Of a DNA stretch of 64,000 nt, positions 9,962 to 18,932 are shown in pieces. The position numbers were made by a program, and so were the translations under genes. The notes under the pieces were generated by a model. It was not told where the DNA came from and made no database searches. It saw nothing but the letters and a program-made list of their open reading frames with translations. The stretch spans positions 1,679,501 to 1,743,500 of the forward strand of contig NZ_CP118108.1 of the NCBI RefSeq assembly GCF_028747985.1, read 5' to 3'. This stretch comes from Paenibacillus urinalis (GTDB taxonomy: Bacteria; Bacillota; Bacilli; Paenibacillales; Paenibacillaceae). Each line of letters begins with the position of its first letter. Position 1 is the first letter of the stretch.

Positions 9962-11434
9962 ATGTCCATCCGGTTACGGCTGACTTTATGGTATTCAGGC
10001 TTGCTTGCTGCCGTACTGCTTCTATTTGGTTCCGTAATTTACGCCCTTGTGCATTATTACGCATACGAAGATGTAGAATCCGAGATTCTCACTCAGACAA
10101 AGAGTATCAGTCAGCGTATTAGTGCTGTGCTCGTTCGAAATCCGGATTTTACCGAGGAGCTGAATTTGATTCTTCCAGAGAAGGCGAATCAGCTTGCAGA
10201 TTTGCAAATTTATGTCCAATTATATAACTATACAAGCGACAGAGCGGTGGCTTCTGATAATTTACGTGATTATCGGTTTAGCGTGCCTGACTTTGAGAAA
10301 GCGGGAACGAGCGAGGGCTGGGCAAGAATGACCGTCGATAATTCCCCTTTTCTCGTGTATCAGTTTCCATTGGTGCTGCAATCGACAGATCAGGTGATTG
10401 GTATGCTGCAAGTAGGCACAATTACGGCATCCGAAGATCGTTTAATGGACAGGCTGCTGCTCATTCTGATCTATGTGTCCATCATTACGCTCGTTCTGGC
10501 CATGAGTGTAGGTTTGTTTCTCGCCCGCAAGTCCATGCGTCCGCTGATCCATATTATTGATGCGGCAGATGGTATTCAGTCTGGAAATGATCTGAGCATA
10601 CGAATCGAGTATAACGGACCTAATGATGAGATTGGCAAACTGATCACAACTGTAAATAACATGCTTGCACGTACAGAGGGATTCTTCAAAGAGCTGGAGG
10701 ATGCTTATGCAGCCCAAAGACGATTCGTCTCTGACGCCTCTCATGAATTAAGAACTCCGCTGACGACGATCAGAGGCAATACCGATTTCCTGAAAAAGCT
10801 GTGGGATCCCGATCCGGAAGACCGCAAGCCGCTGACAGAGGAAATGAAGGAGCAAATGACCTTGGAAGCCATTGAGGATATTGCGGATGAGGGCAGACGA
10901 ATGAGCAGGCTCGTTAATGATATGCTGTCCCTGGCTCGTGCAGATACAGGGCAGACCATAGATTTGAACCCAACTCCTCTGTCGATATTGGTGAAGGATG
11001 TAGCACGCAGAGCTCAACATCTTCCTCGCACGGCAGAATGGAAATACAGCGATCTTGAAGTGCTCAATGGCGCCTATGTTCTAGGTAATAAAGATTATTT
11101 GCAGCAAATGCTGTTTATCTTTATAGAGAATGCCTTTAAATATACACCTGAGGGTGAAGTGACTCTCGATGCTGTGGTGTATAACGGACAAGTGGGTCTG
11201 CGCATTAGTGATACGGGCATAGGAATGGATAAGAATGAGGTTCCTTACATCTTTGACCGCTTCTACCGAGCAGATGAGTCAAGGGGGATCACGAAGGGGA
11301 CTGGACTTGGATTATCCATCGCAAAATGGATTATTGACGAGCATAACGGATCAGTGGAGGTTGTAACTAAGCTGGGAGAAGGAACAACATTTATTGTATG
11401 GCTCCCGCTCGAGTTGGCTCCCCCTCTGGAATAA
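9962..11434 (+). CDS. Sensor histidine kinase (HAMP, HisKA, HATPase)
   Basis: This 490-aa kinase has an N-terminal membrane helix (about 10-32), an extracytoplasmic sensor of about 125 residues and a second helix (about 163-185). HAMP follows, then HisKA with phospho-acceptor His261 in SDASHELRTPL and HATPase_c with N, G1 (DTGIGM) and G2 (GTGLGLSI) boxes. It is the cognate partner of the regulator ending 1 nt upstream. The large sensor domain distinguishes it from intramembrane LiaS-like kinases. The ligand cannot be read from the sequence. Confidence 0.9.
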   Translation: MSIRLRLTLWYSGLLAAVLLLFGSVIYALVHYYAYEDVESEILTQTKSISQRISAVLVRNPDFTEELNLILPEKANQLADLQIYVQLYNYTSDRAVASDNLRDYRFSVPDFEKAGTSEGWARMTVDNSPFLVYQFPLVLQSTDQVIGMLQVGTITASEDRLMDRLLLILIYVSIITLVLAMSVGLFLARKSMRPLIHIIDAADGIQSGNDLSIRIEYNGPNDEIGKLITTVNNMLARTEGFFKELEDAYAAQRRFVSDASHELRTPLTTIRGNTDFLKKLWDPDPEDRKPLTEEMKEQMTLEAIEDIADEGRRMSRLVNDMLSLARADTGQTIDLNPTPLSILVKDVARRAQHLPRTAEWKYSDLEVLNGAYVLGNKDYLQQMLFIFIENAFKYTPEGEVTLDAVVYNGQVGLRISDTGIGMDKNEVPYIFDRFYRADESRGITKGTGLGLSIAKWIIDEHNGSVEVVTKLGEGTTFIVWLPLELAPPLE

Positions 11435-11513
11435 GGTATAATACGAAATGCGGAGCTCTTTTCTTAGACGAAGATTACAGGCTCCATTATGTGTAAAGAA
11501 AGCAGGTGGCAAC

Positions 11514-12464
11514 ATGGAAGTACTACGAATTTCTCCTCGCGGTTACTGCTATGGTGTGGTAGATGCTATGGTGCTCGCAAGACAGGCGGCGAACAATTTG
11601 GATTTACCGCGGCCCATTTATATACTTGGTATGATCGTTCATAACAGCCATGTGACGAATTCCTTTGAAGACGAAGGCATTATTACGCTTGATGGCCCGA
11701 ATCGGATGGAGATCTTGAAGCAGGTTGAGAAGGGCACGGTTATTTTTACAGCTCACGGGGTCTCTCCTGAAGTGCGCAAGCTGGCAAGAGACAAAGGTCT
11801 TACGACTGTTGATGCAACATGCCCGGATGTAACTAAGACTCATGACCTGATTAAAGAAAAGTCGCAAGAAGGCTATCAGATTATTTATATCGGTAAGAAG
11901 GGGCATCCTGAACCAGAGGGAGCCATTGGCATTGCACCGGATTGTGTTCACTTAATTGAACGTGAGGACGAGATTGATGCACTAAATGTTCCAAATGGCA
12001 GAATCATCATTACAAACCAAACGACGATGAGCCAATGGGATATCAAGCACATTATGAAGAAGCTGCTGGAAAAATATCCGGGTGCAGAAGTGCATAATGA
12101 GATTTGTTTGGCGACTCAGGTTCGCCAGGAGGCTGTTGCAGAGCAAGCGGGTCAAGCCGATCTCGTTATCGTTGTCGGTGATCCGCGCAGCAATAACTCC
12201 AATCGTTTGGCTCAAGTATCAGAAGAGATTGCAGGGACTACAGCTTACCGGGTGTCTGATGTAACAGAGATTAAACAGGAGTGGCTTCAAGGCGTCAATA
12301 AAGTAGCTGTAACTTCAGGAGCATCCACGCCTACTCCAATTACGAAGGAAGTCATTACCTATCTGGAGCAATATGATCATGACAAACCGGAGACTTGGGA
12401 AATCCAGCGGACCATCAACATGAAGAAGCTGCTTCCACCCGTACGGGTCAAAACCAAATCATAA
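11514..12464 (+). CDS. ispH: 4-hydroxy-3-methylbut-2-enyl diphosphate reductase
   Basis: This 316-aa [4Fe-4S] enzyme catalyses the last step of the MEP isoprenoid pathway, converting HMBPP to IPP and DMAPP. It has the three cluster cysteines (in [14 protein letters not shown] and EICLATQ), the TAHG motif and SGASTPTP near the C-terminus. The ATG at 11514 follows AGCAGGTGG. The longer frame starting at 11448 would add residues not typical of the family. It stands alone and ends at a terminator that has been used as an intron insertion site. Confidence 0.95.
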   Translation: MEVLRISPRGYCYGVVDAMVLARQAANNLDLPRPIYILGMIVHNSHVTNSFEDEGIITLDGPNRMEILKQVEKGTVIFTAHGVSPEVRKLARDKGLTTVDATCPDVTKTHDLIKEKSQEGYQIIYIGKKGHPEPEGAIGIAPDCVHLIEREDEIDALNVPNGRIIITNQTTMSQWDIKHIMKKLLEKYPGAEVHNEICLATQVRQEAVAEQAGQADLVIVVGDPRSNNSNRLAQVSEEIAGTTAYRVSDVTEIKQEWLQGVNKVAVTSGASTPTPITKEVITYLEQYDHDKPETWEIQRTINMKKLLPPVRVKTKS

Positions 12465-12473
12465 TACTATCAC

Positions 12474-12508
12474 GAGGAAGGTCGGCAACTTGCTGATCTT
12501 CCTCTTTT
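12474..12508 (+). terminator. ispH terminator and target site of the group II intron
   Basis: GAGGAAGGTC (12474-12483) pairs with GATCTTCCTC (12495-12504), with one G-U pair, followed by TTTT. The group II intron begins at 12510, immediately after the T tail, which is the classic target of class C introns. Confidence 0.92.
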
Positions 12509-12934
12509 AGTGCGCCCGGCATGGGCGATAGCTCGGCGGTGAAAGTCCGCTACAGGCTTGGCAGTAGGAACTGTTAGCCAAAGGCAAGGGTGTCCGCCGC
12601 GAGGCGGAATCTGAAGGAAGCCGGAGGCAAACCCTCGGTCTGACGAACAGGAATCACATACAAGGCATGACGGGACGGACGAGCTTGCTAATCAAAGCGA
12701 AGTCCAATACTGCCCGAATCCCGGCATGTAAATGTGGCAGATGGATGAGGGGAAGGCTATCGCTCTTACCCGGGGAGGTCTCACAGACGTCCGGTAGGAA
12801 AAAAAAAAATCCGAAAAGACGGAGTAAAGCTTGCTGTGAGAAGTCAGCAGAGGCCATAGTACCGAGAAGTTTTTTTTCGGGAAGGGCCGAACAATCGTAA
12901 GCCTCGAGTATAGACTGGAAGGAGCATCGGCACG

Positions 12935-14335
12935 ATGAAAGCAGAATACCGAAAGGGCTGCCTGCAAAGGGATAGCATGGAATGCGAAGAGTATGCGGGA
13001 GCGCGGAGTGCCGGCACTCGGGAACGTAGAGAAAGAGGCGGTGCAACGGACATGCTTGAGAGGATACTAAACAGGGATAACCTGAACAAGGCCTACAAGC
13101 GGGTCAAACGTAATCACGGAGCACCGGGAATCGATGGAATGACAGTCGAGGAGGCACTACCGTGGTTACGGGAACACAGAGAGGGGCTTTTGGAAAGTAT
13201 CCGGGACGGAAGCTACAAACCAAACCCGGTACGGCGTAAAGAAATCCCGAAACCAGATGGAAGTGGAGTGCGGAAGCTCGGTATCCCTACGGTAATAGAC
13301 CGCGTGATTCAGCAAGCGATATCGCAGCAGCTACAACCCCTGTTCGAACCGTTATTCGCGGAAGGAAGCTATGGCTACCGCCCTGGGCGGAGTGCGCAGC
13401 AAGCCATTCGCAAAGTAAAAGAGTATGCGGAGCAGGGATACGACTACGCAGTAGAAATCGATCTATCCAAATATTTTGACACGCTGAACCATGAGCTGCT
13501 TATGAATCTTTTGCGCAAACAAATCCAGGACAAGCGGGTAACTGATCTGATCAAGAAGTATCTCAAAAGCGGGGTCATGGAGCACGGAGTGCGGCGCGAA
13601 ACGGAAGAAGGATCACCTCAAGGTGGCCCGCTATCGCCGCTGCTGGCGAATATCTATTTGAATGAGTTCGACCAAGAGATGAAAAGCCGAGAAGTGAATG
13701 TGATCCGCTACGCAGATGACATTGTAGTGCTGGCGAAAAGCAAACGTGCAGCAACGCGGCTGTTGGAGTCCTGCCAGAAGTATCTAGAGAAGCGAATGAA
13801 ACTTCAGATAAATCGACGGAAAAGCAAAGTCGTAAGCATCGTGGCCCGAAAGCATTTTAAATTCCTTGGTTTTGCTCTGGGAAAGAGCAGGGACCGAGTA
13901 CACATCCGCGCCCATGGACAATCTCTTGCGAAAGCAAAGAAGAAACTGAAGGAACTCACGAAACGCAGCCAGGGCAAGAATGTCCGTCAAGTGATGGAGC
14001 AGGTGAAGGTCTATATTCGCGGCTGGATAGGTTACTTCTACGTAGCGGACATGAAACGGACTCTGCAGAGATGGAACGAATGGTTGAGAAGACGATTCCG
14101 TATGTACATCTGGAAACAATGGAAGAAGCCAAGAACAAAGGCGCAAAACCTGCGAAAACTGGGAATACCGGAGTGGCAGGCCTACCAATGGGCAAACTCA
14201 CGACTGGGATACTGGCGCATCGCCGGAAGCCCGGTGTTGTCTCGTTCCATAACAAACAAAAGGCTCGCACAAGCAGGGTATTATGACTTCCCTGCTCAGT
14301 ACGAGCATTTACGTAACTTGCACTTAAGCGGTTGA
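12935..14335 (+). CDS. ltrA: Group II intron reverse transcriptase/maturase
   Basis: This 466-aa intron-encoded protein splices its RNA and reverse-transcribes it at the DNA target. Visible reverse-transcriptase blocks are GAPGIDGMT, RKLGIPTVIDRVIQQA, EGSYGYRPGRSA, EIDLSKYFDTLNH, GSPQGGPLSPLLANI and the catalytic IRYADD. A maturase X domain with GWIGYFYVADM follows. No C-terminal HNH endonuclease is seen, as in class C proteins. GGAAGGAG lies before the ATG at 12935; an internal ATG at 13052 has a weaker site. The reading frame is intact, so this copy may be mobile. Confidence 0.95.
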   Translation: MKAEYRKGCLQRDSMECEEYAGARSAGTRERRERGGATDMLERILNRDNLNKAYKRVKRNHGAPGIDGMTVEEALPWLREHREGLLESIRDGSYKPNPVRRKEIPKPDGSGVRKLGIPTVIDRVIQQAISQQLQPLFEPLFAEGSYGYRPGRSAQQAIRKVKEYAEQGYDYAVEIDLSKYFDTLNHELLMNLLRKQIQDKRVTDLIKKYLKSGVMEHGVRRETEEGSPQGGPLSPLLANIYLNEFDQEMKSREVNVIRYADDIVVLAKSKRAATRLLESCQKYLEKRMKLQINRRKSKVVSIVARKHFKFLGFALGKSRDRVHIRAHGQSLAKAKKKLKELTKRSQGKNVRQVMEQVKVYIRGWIGYFYVADMKRTLQRWNEWLRRRFRMYIWKQWKKPRTKAQNLRKLGIPEWQAYQWANSRLGYWRIAGSPVLSRSITNKRLAQAGYYDFPAQYEHLRNLHLSG

Positions 14336-14367
14336 ACCGCCGTATACCGAACGGTACGTACGGTGGT
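14336..14367 (+). ncRNA. Intron domain V catalytic hairpin
   Basis: It begins directly after the maturase stop codon. ACCGCCGTA pairs with TACGGTGGT (one G-U), TACC pairs with GGTA across a four-base loop, and a 2-nt CG bulge lies on the 3' strand. This is the domain V layout, and its CGC-type triad agrees with class C. Confidence 0.8.
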
Positions 14368-14473
14368 GTGAGAGGTCGGCTACTCAATTAATGGGTAGCC
14401 TCCTACTCGATTTTAGAAATTTATGCTTGGGACAGTGTCAAAAGGTAGGGGGCGTACATAAGCTAATCTATTA

Positions 14474-14502
14474 TTGACGAATGAGAAATAATGATGTATA
14501 GT
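14474..14502 (+). promoter_or_regulatory. Sigma-A promoter of aroF
   Basis: TTGACG (14474-14479) and TATAGT (14497-14502) are separated by exactly 17 bp. They lie downstream of the intron, so aroF transcription does not depend on reading through the insertion. An imperfect palindrome with CTTAAA/TTTAAG arms lies at about 14520-14543, just after the predicted start site. Confidence 0.7.
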
Positions 14503-14624
14503 TGCTTTAACGTATAAAAGCTTAAAAGCGAACAAGCGTTTAAGTGTGAAATAACTTATACAAAATATGAGGTCATTCATAAACGGACTTTAATTTCTTA
14601 TCGAGAGGCAGGTATCGATGATAT

Positions 14625-15674
14625 ATGATCGTTATAACAGGAAACTCTACGCCAGAGGAACAGCTTCAGGATATTATTGCCGTCATTGAGAAGGAAGGGC
14701 TCCAGGTTCATCTCTCGAGAGGGAAGGATCGGACAGTCATCGGTCTCATTGGCTCCGTTGAACCCAAATTAGCAGAACATTTACGACAAATGAAAGGTGT
14801 AGAGAACGTGGTCAAAATTTCGAAATCATACAAATTAGCAAGCAGAGACTTTCATCCTGAAGATACAGTCATTTCAATAAAGGGAGTCAATATTGGCGGC
14901 GGTGAGCTGGTCGTCATGGGCGGTCCTTGTGCGGTTGAATCCGCAGAGCAGATCGATGAGATTGCTGGACTTGTCAAGGCAGCAGGCGGTCAGATACTTC
15001 GCGGTGGAGCATTTAAACCACGGACCGGCCCTTACAGCTTCCAAGGTGTTGGGGTGGAGGGTCTTATCATGATGGCGGAAGCGGGGAAGAAACACGACCT
15101 TCTAACCATTACTGAAGTCATGACACCTGAATATGTAGACATTTGTGCCGAGTACGCAGATATCCTTCAAGTTGGAACACGTAACATGCAAAATTTTGAC
15201 TTGCTTCGCAAGCTCGGAACCTGCGGTAAGCCTGTGCTTCTTAAACGCGGCTTCAGTGCAACTTATGATGAATTCTTGAATGCAGCCGAGTACATCCTGG
15301 CGGGAGGGAATCCGAACGTGATGCTCTGCGAACGCGGAATCCGTACATTTGAGACTTACACTCGTAATACACTGGATTTGTCAGCAATTCCTGTACTTCA
15401 GCAGCTCAGCCATCTGCCGGTCATTTCTGACCCTAGTCATGGAACGGGACGCAGAGAGCTTGTTGAACCGATGACGAAGGCTTCTGTGGCAGCTGGAGCG
15501 GATGGATTGATTATTGAAATGCATACAGACCCTGATAATTCGATGACGGGCGACGGTGTTCAATCGTTGTTCCCGGATCAGTTTGCTCAGTTGCTTCAGG
15601 ATCTAGAGAAGCTCGCTCCAATCGTAGGTAAGACATTTAATACAAAGAAATCACCAATAACTGCAAGTCGTTAA
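14625..15674 (+). CDS. aroF: 3-deoxy-7-phosphoheptulonate (DAHP) synthase, type I beta
   Basis: This 349-aa enzyme condenses PEP with erythrose-4-phosphate, the first step of the shikimate pathway. An N-terminal ferredoxin-like regulatory domain (about 1-70) precedes the barrel, the arrangement that gives Tyr/Phe feedback control in Thermotoga-type enzymes. Barrel motifs visible are GGPCAVES, RGGAFKPRTGPYSFQG, QVGTRNMQNF, LLKRGF and the metal-binding SDPSHGTGRRE. The start has a GAGAGG-type site upstream. It is monocistronic behind its own sigma-A promoter. Confidence 0.95.
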   Translation: MIVITGNSTPEEQLQDIIAVIEKEGLQVHLSRGKDRTVIGLIGSVEPKLAEHLRQMKGVENVVKISKSYKLASRDFHPEDTVISIKGVNIGGGELVVMGGPCAVESAEQIDEIAGLVKAAGGQILRGGAFKPRTGPYSFQGVGVEGLIMMAEAGKKHDLLTITEVMTPEYVDICAEYADILQVGTRNMQNFDLLRKLGTCGKPVLLKRGFSATYDEFLNAAEYILAGGNPNVMLCERGIRTFETYTRNTLDLSAIPVLQQLSHLPVISDPSHGTGRRELVEPMTKASVAAGADGLIIEMHTDPDNSMTGDGVQSLFPDQFAQLLQDLEKLAPIVGKTFNTKKSPITASR

Positions 15675-15754
15675 TATTGACAAAGACGAATTTTATTGAT
15701 AATAGGTAAAATATTGATAAAATGACAAATTAAATGTATCATTCTCATGTGATA

Positions 15755-15799
15755 AATAAGCCTATCTTTCCGGCAACGAAACCGGAGATTTAGGCTATT
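15755..15799 (+). terminator. Hairpin after aroF
   Basis: AATAAGCCTATCTTTCCGG can fold on CCGGAGATTTAGGCTATT with a few mismatches. Only a weak T-rich tail follows. It probably ends aroF transcription and lies about 80 bp after the stop. Confidence 0.55.
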
Positions 15800-15827
15800 T
15801 GTCTATATTCGTATTTTTTCATTAAAG

Positions 15828-15844
15828 TGTGAGTATATCTTACA
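15828..15844. promoter_or_regulatory. GlnR/TnrA box upstream of glnA
   Basis: The sequence is a perfect match to TGTNA-N7-TNACA, the operator of the MerR-type nitrogen regulators GlnR and TnrA. It is centred about 50 bp before the -10 element of the glutamine synthetase promoter. Binding by GlnR is inferred from the motif. Confidence 0.8.
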
Positions 15845-15872
15845 CTAGTATAAAAAATACCTGACATAAGTA

Positions 15873-15901
15873 TTGACGATGTAAGATTTGGGATTTATAC
15901 T
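15873..15901 (+). promoter_or_regulatory. Sigma-A promoter of glnA
   Basis: TTGACG (15873-15878) and TATACT (15896-15901) are separated by 17 bp, 30-40 bp downstream of the GlnR/TnrA box. Confidence 0.75.
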
Positions 15902-15983
15902 TACCTCAGTTGAAAATTCGATTTAATGAACATTCACAAGGCTTAGGTCGTCAAATGTTCGGAAAATTTGGGAGGAAGAACAC

Positions 15984-17408
15984 ATGTCTGTTGAAAATGT
16001 ATTGAAATCAATTCAGGAAAACAACATTGAATGGGTAGATTTTCGTTTTGTAGATCTATCTGGCCGCGCTCACCATATCTCTCTGCCAGCTTCTGAAGTT
16101 GAAGCAGAAACCTTTGTTAACGGGGTAGCATTTGATGGATCTTCTATTCCAGGCTTCCGCGGTATCGAAGAATCCGATATGGTTATGATGCCGGATCCAG
16201 AATCCACTTTCATTGACCCATTCACAGCACATCCTACACTAAACGTAATGTGTGATATTTTCACTCCAGACGGAGAGCGTTATGAGCGTGACCCGCGCGG
16301 TATTGCTGTTAAAGCGGAAGAATATCTGCAAAAAGCAGGTATCGGTACACGTGCAAACTTTGCTCCGGAATCCGAATTCTTTATCTTTGACGACGTACGT
16401 TATGAAAGTGGAACGAACAGCTCTTCTTACTATGTTGATTCCGAAGAAGCAGCTTGGAACACAAACCGCAAAGAAGAAGGCGGTAACCTTGGTTTCAAGA
16501 TCCGCACTAAAGGCGGATATGTTCCTGTCGCTCCAATGGATACTCAACAAGATATCCGCAGTGAAATGTCCCGTCTTCTTGATGAAGTAGGGATTCGCGT
16601 TGAGCGTCACCATCATGAAGTTGCAACTGCGGGTCAAGCAGAAATCAACTTCCGTTTTGATACATTGAAGAAAACAGCAGATAACCTGCTCGTTTACAAA
16701 TACATCGTTCATAACACAGCTCGTCAATATGGTAAAGTGGCAACCTTCATGCCTAAACCGCTCTTCGGCGATAACGGCAGCGGAATGCACGTTCACCAAT
16801 CTATCTTTGACGGCGATACTCCTTTGTTCTATGAAAAAGGCGCATACGCGAACCTTAGTGAAATGGCGCTTCACTACATTGGCGGTATTCTGTACCATGC
16901 TCCAGCACTGATCGCACTCACTAACCCTAGTACAAACTCGTTTAAACGTCTTGTACCTGGTTATGAAGCGCCAGTTAACCTTGTATACTCCAAAGGTAAC
17001 CGTTCTGCAGCGGTACGTATTCCAGTGGCAGCTGTAACACCTAAAGGTTGTCGTATCGAGTTCCGTACTCCGGACTCTACTGCTAACCCTTATCTTGCAT
17101 TTGCAGCAATGCTTATGGCAGGTCTTGACGGAATCAAACGCAAGATCAACCCAACTGAGCTTGGATATGGTCCAATCGACAAGAACATCTATGAATTGTC
17201 TGATGCAGACAAAGAGAACATCCGCAGCGTACCAGCTTCTCTAGACGAGGCGCTTGACGCTCTTGCATCTGACTTTGAGTTCTTGACAGAAGGCGGCGTA
17301 TTCACTAAAGAATTCATTGATAACTACATTGAATTCAAACGTGCTGAAGCTAAAGCTGTATCAATCCGTGTTCATCCACACGAATACAGCCTGTACTTCG
17401 ACTGCTAA
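15984..17408 (+). CDS. glnA: Glutamine synthetase type I, beta subtype
   Basis: This 474-aa enzyme makes glutamine from glutamate, ammonia and ATP. Motifs include AFDGSSIPGFRGI, the metal and substrate residues in NFAPESEFF, GSGMHVHQS, the NPSTNSFKRLVPGYEAP loop and RIEFRTPDS. At 474 aa it is longer than the roughly 444-aa GSI-alpha enzyme of Bacillus. It has the beta-type insertion and keeps a Tyr (Tyr403, in DKNIYELSDAD) where enterobacterial GSI-beta is adenylylated. No glnR precedes it, so it is likely an additional, stand-alone synthetase. The GlnR/TnrA box upstream ties it to nitrogen supply. Confidence 0.93.
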   Translation: MSVENVLKSIQENNIEWVDFRFVDLSGRAHHISLPASEVEAETFVNGVAFDGSSIPGFRGIEESDMVMMPDPESTFIDPFTAHPTLNVMCDIFTPDGERYERDPRGIAVKAEEYLQKAGIGTRANFAPESEFFIFDDVRYESGTNSSSYYVDSEEAAWNTNRKEEGGNLGFKIRTKGGYVPVAPMDTQQDIRSEMSRLLDEVGIRVERHHHEVATAGQAEINFRFDTLKKTADNLLVYKYIVHNTARQYGKVATFMPKPLFGDNGSGMHVHQSIFDGDTPLFYEKGAYANLSEMALHYIGGILYHAPALIALTNPSTNSFKRLVPGYEAPVNLVYSKGNRSAAVRIPVAAVTPKGCRIEFRTPDSTANPYLAFAAMLMAGLDGIKRKINPTELGYGPIDKNIYELSDADKENIRSVPASLDEALDALASDFEFLTEGGVFTKEFIDNYIEFKRAEAKAVSIRVHPHEYSLYFDC

Positions 17409-17442
17409 TCAGCACTCATATTACATTATCATTAATTATAAG

Positions 17443-17475
17443 CCCTCGGGAAATCTAGTTTCCCGGGGGTTTCCC
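17443..17475 (+). terminator. Terminator after glnA
   Basis: CCCTCGGGAAA (17443-17453) pairs with TTTCCCGGGGG (17459-17469), one G-U pair, followed by a short T run. Confidence 0.8.
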
Positions 17476-17516
17476 TTATTTGTAACGATACTGCCTTATA
17501 TTCGTGTGAAAAACAC

Positions 17517-17545
17517 TTGAAGACACGAACGATTACTGCTATCAT
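17517..17545 (+). promoter_or_regulatory. Promoter of serC
   Basis: TTGAAG (17517-17522) and TATCAT (17540-17545) are spaced by 17 bp, about 70 bp before the serC start. Confidence 0.55.
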
Positions 17546-17616
17546 ACCAATAATCATACGTATCATTAGATGTTATATTTGAGTAGAACAACTTGGAGAG
17601 AAGGGCGGTTTTTAGA

Positions 17617-18705
17617 TTGAATAAGAGAGCATTTAACTTTAATGCGGGACCTGCAGCACTGCCATTAGAGGTGCTCACTCGGGCACAGGCTGAATTTGTC
17701 GATTATAAGAACACAGGCATGTCGATTATGGAGATGTCCCATCGCGGGGCCGTTTATGAATCTGTTCATAACGAAGCGCAGGAACGCCTTCTGGCGCTTC
17801 TCGGTAACCCGACAGGCTACAAAGTATTGTTCCTGCAAGGCGGGGCAAGCACACAATTCGCGATGATCCCGATGAATTTCCTGTCTGCCGGTCAAACTGC
17901 TCATTATGTACATACAGGGAGCTGGGCGAAGAAGGCGCTGTCTGAGGCAAAACTGATCGGCGAGACAAGCATTATTGCATCAGGCGAGTCCTCGAAGTTC
18001 ATGAAGCTTCCAGAACTCTCTGATCTTAATCTGAACAGCAATGCCGCTTATCTGCATATGACTTCAAATGAAACAATAGAGGGCACACAGTTTAGAGACT
18101 TCCCGGATACTGGAACGACTCCACTCATTGTAGATATGTCCAGTGATATTCTAAGCAGAGCACTTGATATGACGAAATTCGATATGATCTACGCAGGTGC
18201 CCAAAAAAATCTTGGACCATCCGGAGTTACTGTCGTTATTGCTAAAGAGGAGCTTGTTACCGAATCGCCTAAACATCTCCCTTCTATGCTCCGTTACGAT
18301 ACCTTTGTAAGCAACAATTCTCTTTATAACACACCACCATCCTTCGGTATTTATATGGTGAATGAAGTGCTGAAGTGGATTGAAGAGCAAGGAGGTCTTG
18401 CCGGCGTAGAGGCTAAGAATGAAGAGAAGGCAGGCATCCTGTATCATACGATCGATGATAGCAATGGCTTCTTCCAAGGCTGTGCTGATACGGCAGACCG
18501 TTCAAGAATGAATGTTACCTTCCGACTTGCGGATGAGGGACTGGAGAAGGAGTTTATCAAGCAATCTGAGCAAGAAGGGTTTATCGGCTTGAAGGGCCAT
18601 CGCAGCGTAGGCGGCTTGCGTGCTTCGATTTACAATGCGGTCCCAATGGAGAGTGTACAGGCGCTGACTGATTTTATGAAACAATTCCAGAAGACACATG
18701 GCTAA
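17617..18705 (+). CDS. serC: Phosphoserine aminotransferase
   Basis: This 362-aa PLP enzyme converts 3-phosphohydroxypyruvate and glutamate to phosphoserine in serine synthesis. It begins FNFNAGPAALP, has QGGASTQFAMIP, and PLP Lys in YAGAQKNLGPSG; HRSVGGLRASIYNA is near the C-terminus. Length matches the family. The TTG at 17617 was chosen because GGAGAGAAGG lies upstream. The longer frame would begin with a TTG inside that ribosome site. It is monocistronic with its own promoter and terminator. Confidence 0.93.
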   Translation: MNKRAFNFNAGPAALPLEVLTRAQAEFVDYKNTGMSIMEMSHRGAVYESVHNEAQERLLALLGNPTGYKVLFLQGGASTQFAMIPMNFLSAGQTAHYVHTGSWAKKALSEAKLIGETSIIASGESSKFMKLPELSDLNLNSNAAYLHMTSNETIEGTQFRDFPDTGTTPLIVDMSSDILSRALDMTKFDMIYAGAQKNLGPSGVTVVIAKEELVTESPKHLPSMLRYDTFVSNNSLYNTPPSFGIYMVNEVLKWIEEQGGLAGVEAKNEEKAGILYHTIDDSNGFFQGCADTADRSRMNVTFRLADEGLEKEFIKQSEQEGFIGLKGHRSVGGLRASIYNAVPMESVQALTDFMKQFQKTHG

Positions 18706-18733
18706 GCTGTAATACATGTTAGGGAAATACAGG

Positions 18734-18768
18734 GCACTTCCTGCAAATATTGTGGGAGGTGCTTTTTT
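18734..18768 (+). terminator. Terminator after serC
   Basis: A 12-bp stem with G-U pairs (18734-18745 and 18751-18762) has an AATAT loop and a run of six T. Confidence 0.88.
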
Positions 18769-18932
18769 ATATTATAATTTTATGTTATACCGAATCATTT
18801 TCATAAATCATTAGTTAGGGGTATTATGAAGCTGATTCATACGATTAATTAATTTCATGGATGAAGTGAGTCAGGATTTGCTGAATGATAGGGCGAAATT
18901 CTGCAGTCCATTATAAGAGGGGATTAGAGTCA

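Larger units (their letters stand above)
12510..14411 (+). mobile_element. Group IIC intron, full-length copy
   Basis: This retroelement of about 1,902 nt starts with GTGCGCCCGGCATGGGCG, the 5' end typical of bacterial class C introns. It encodes a maturase/reverse transcriptase and ends with domain V (14336-14367) and a domain VI-like hairpin (GGCTACTC...GGGTAGCC), closing near CTACTCGAT. It is inserted right after a rho-independent terminator in the same orientation. A second copy starts at 63290. The 5' boundary is fixed by alignment of the two copies and their diverging flanks. The 3' boundary is estimated to within a few bases from the domain VI fold. Confidence 0.92.

Noticed and set aside
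12654..13046. Minus-strand frames in the intron, repeated at 63434-63870
   Set aside because: They recur only because the intron is duplicated. They lie in the structured RNA region and have no start site.
14520..14543. LexA-type SOS box upstream of aroF (CGAAC-N4-GTTTA)
   Set aside because: The right half-site is poor and aroF has no SOS role; it is better described as an imperfect palindrome of unknown meaning.
16239..16898. 219-codon open frame antisense to glnA
   Set aside because: It is a shadow of the glutamine synthetase coding sequence with no independent evidence.
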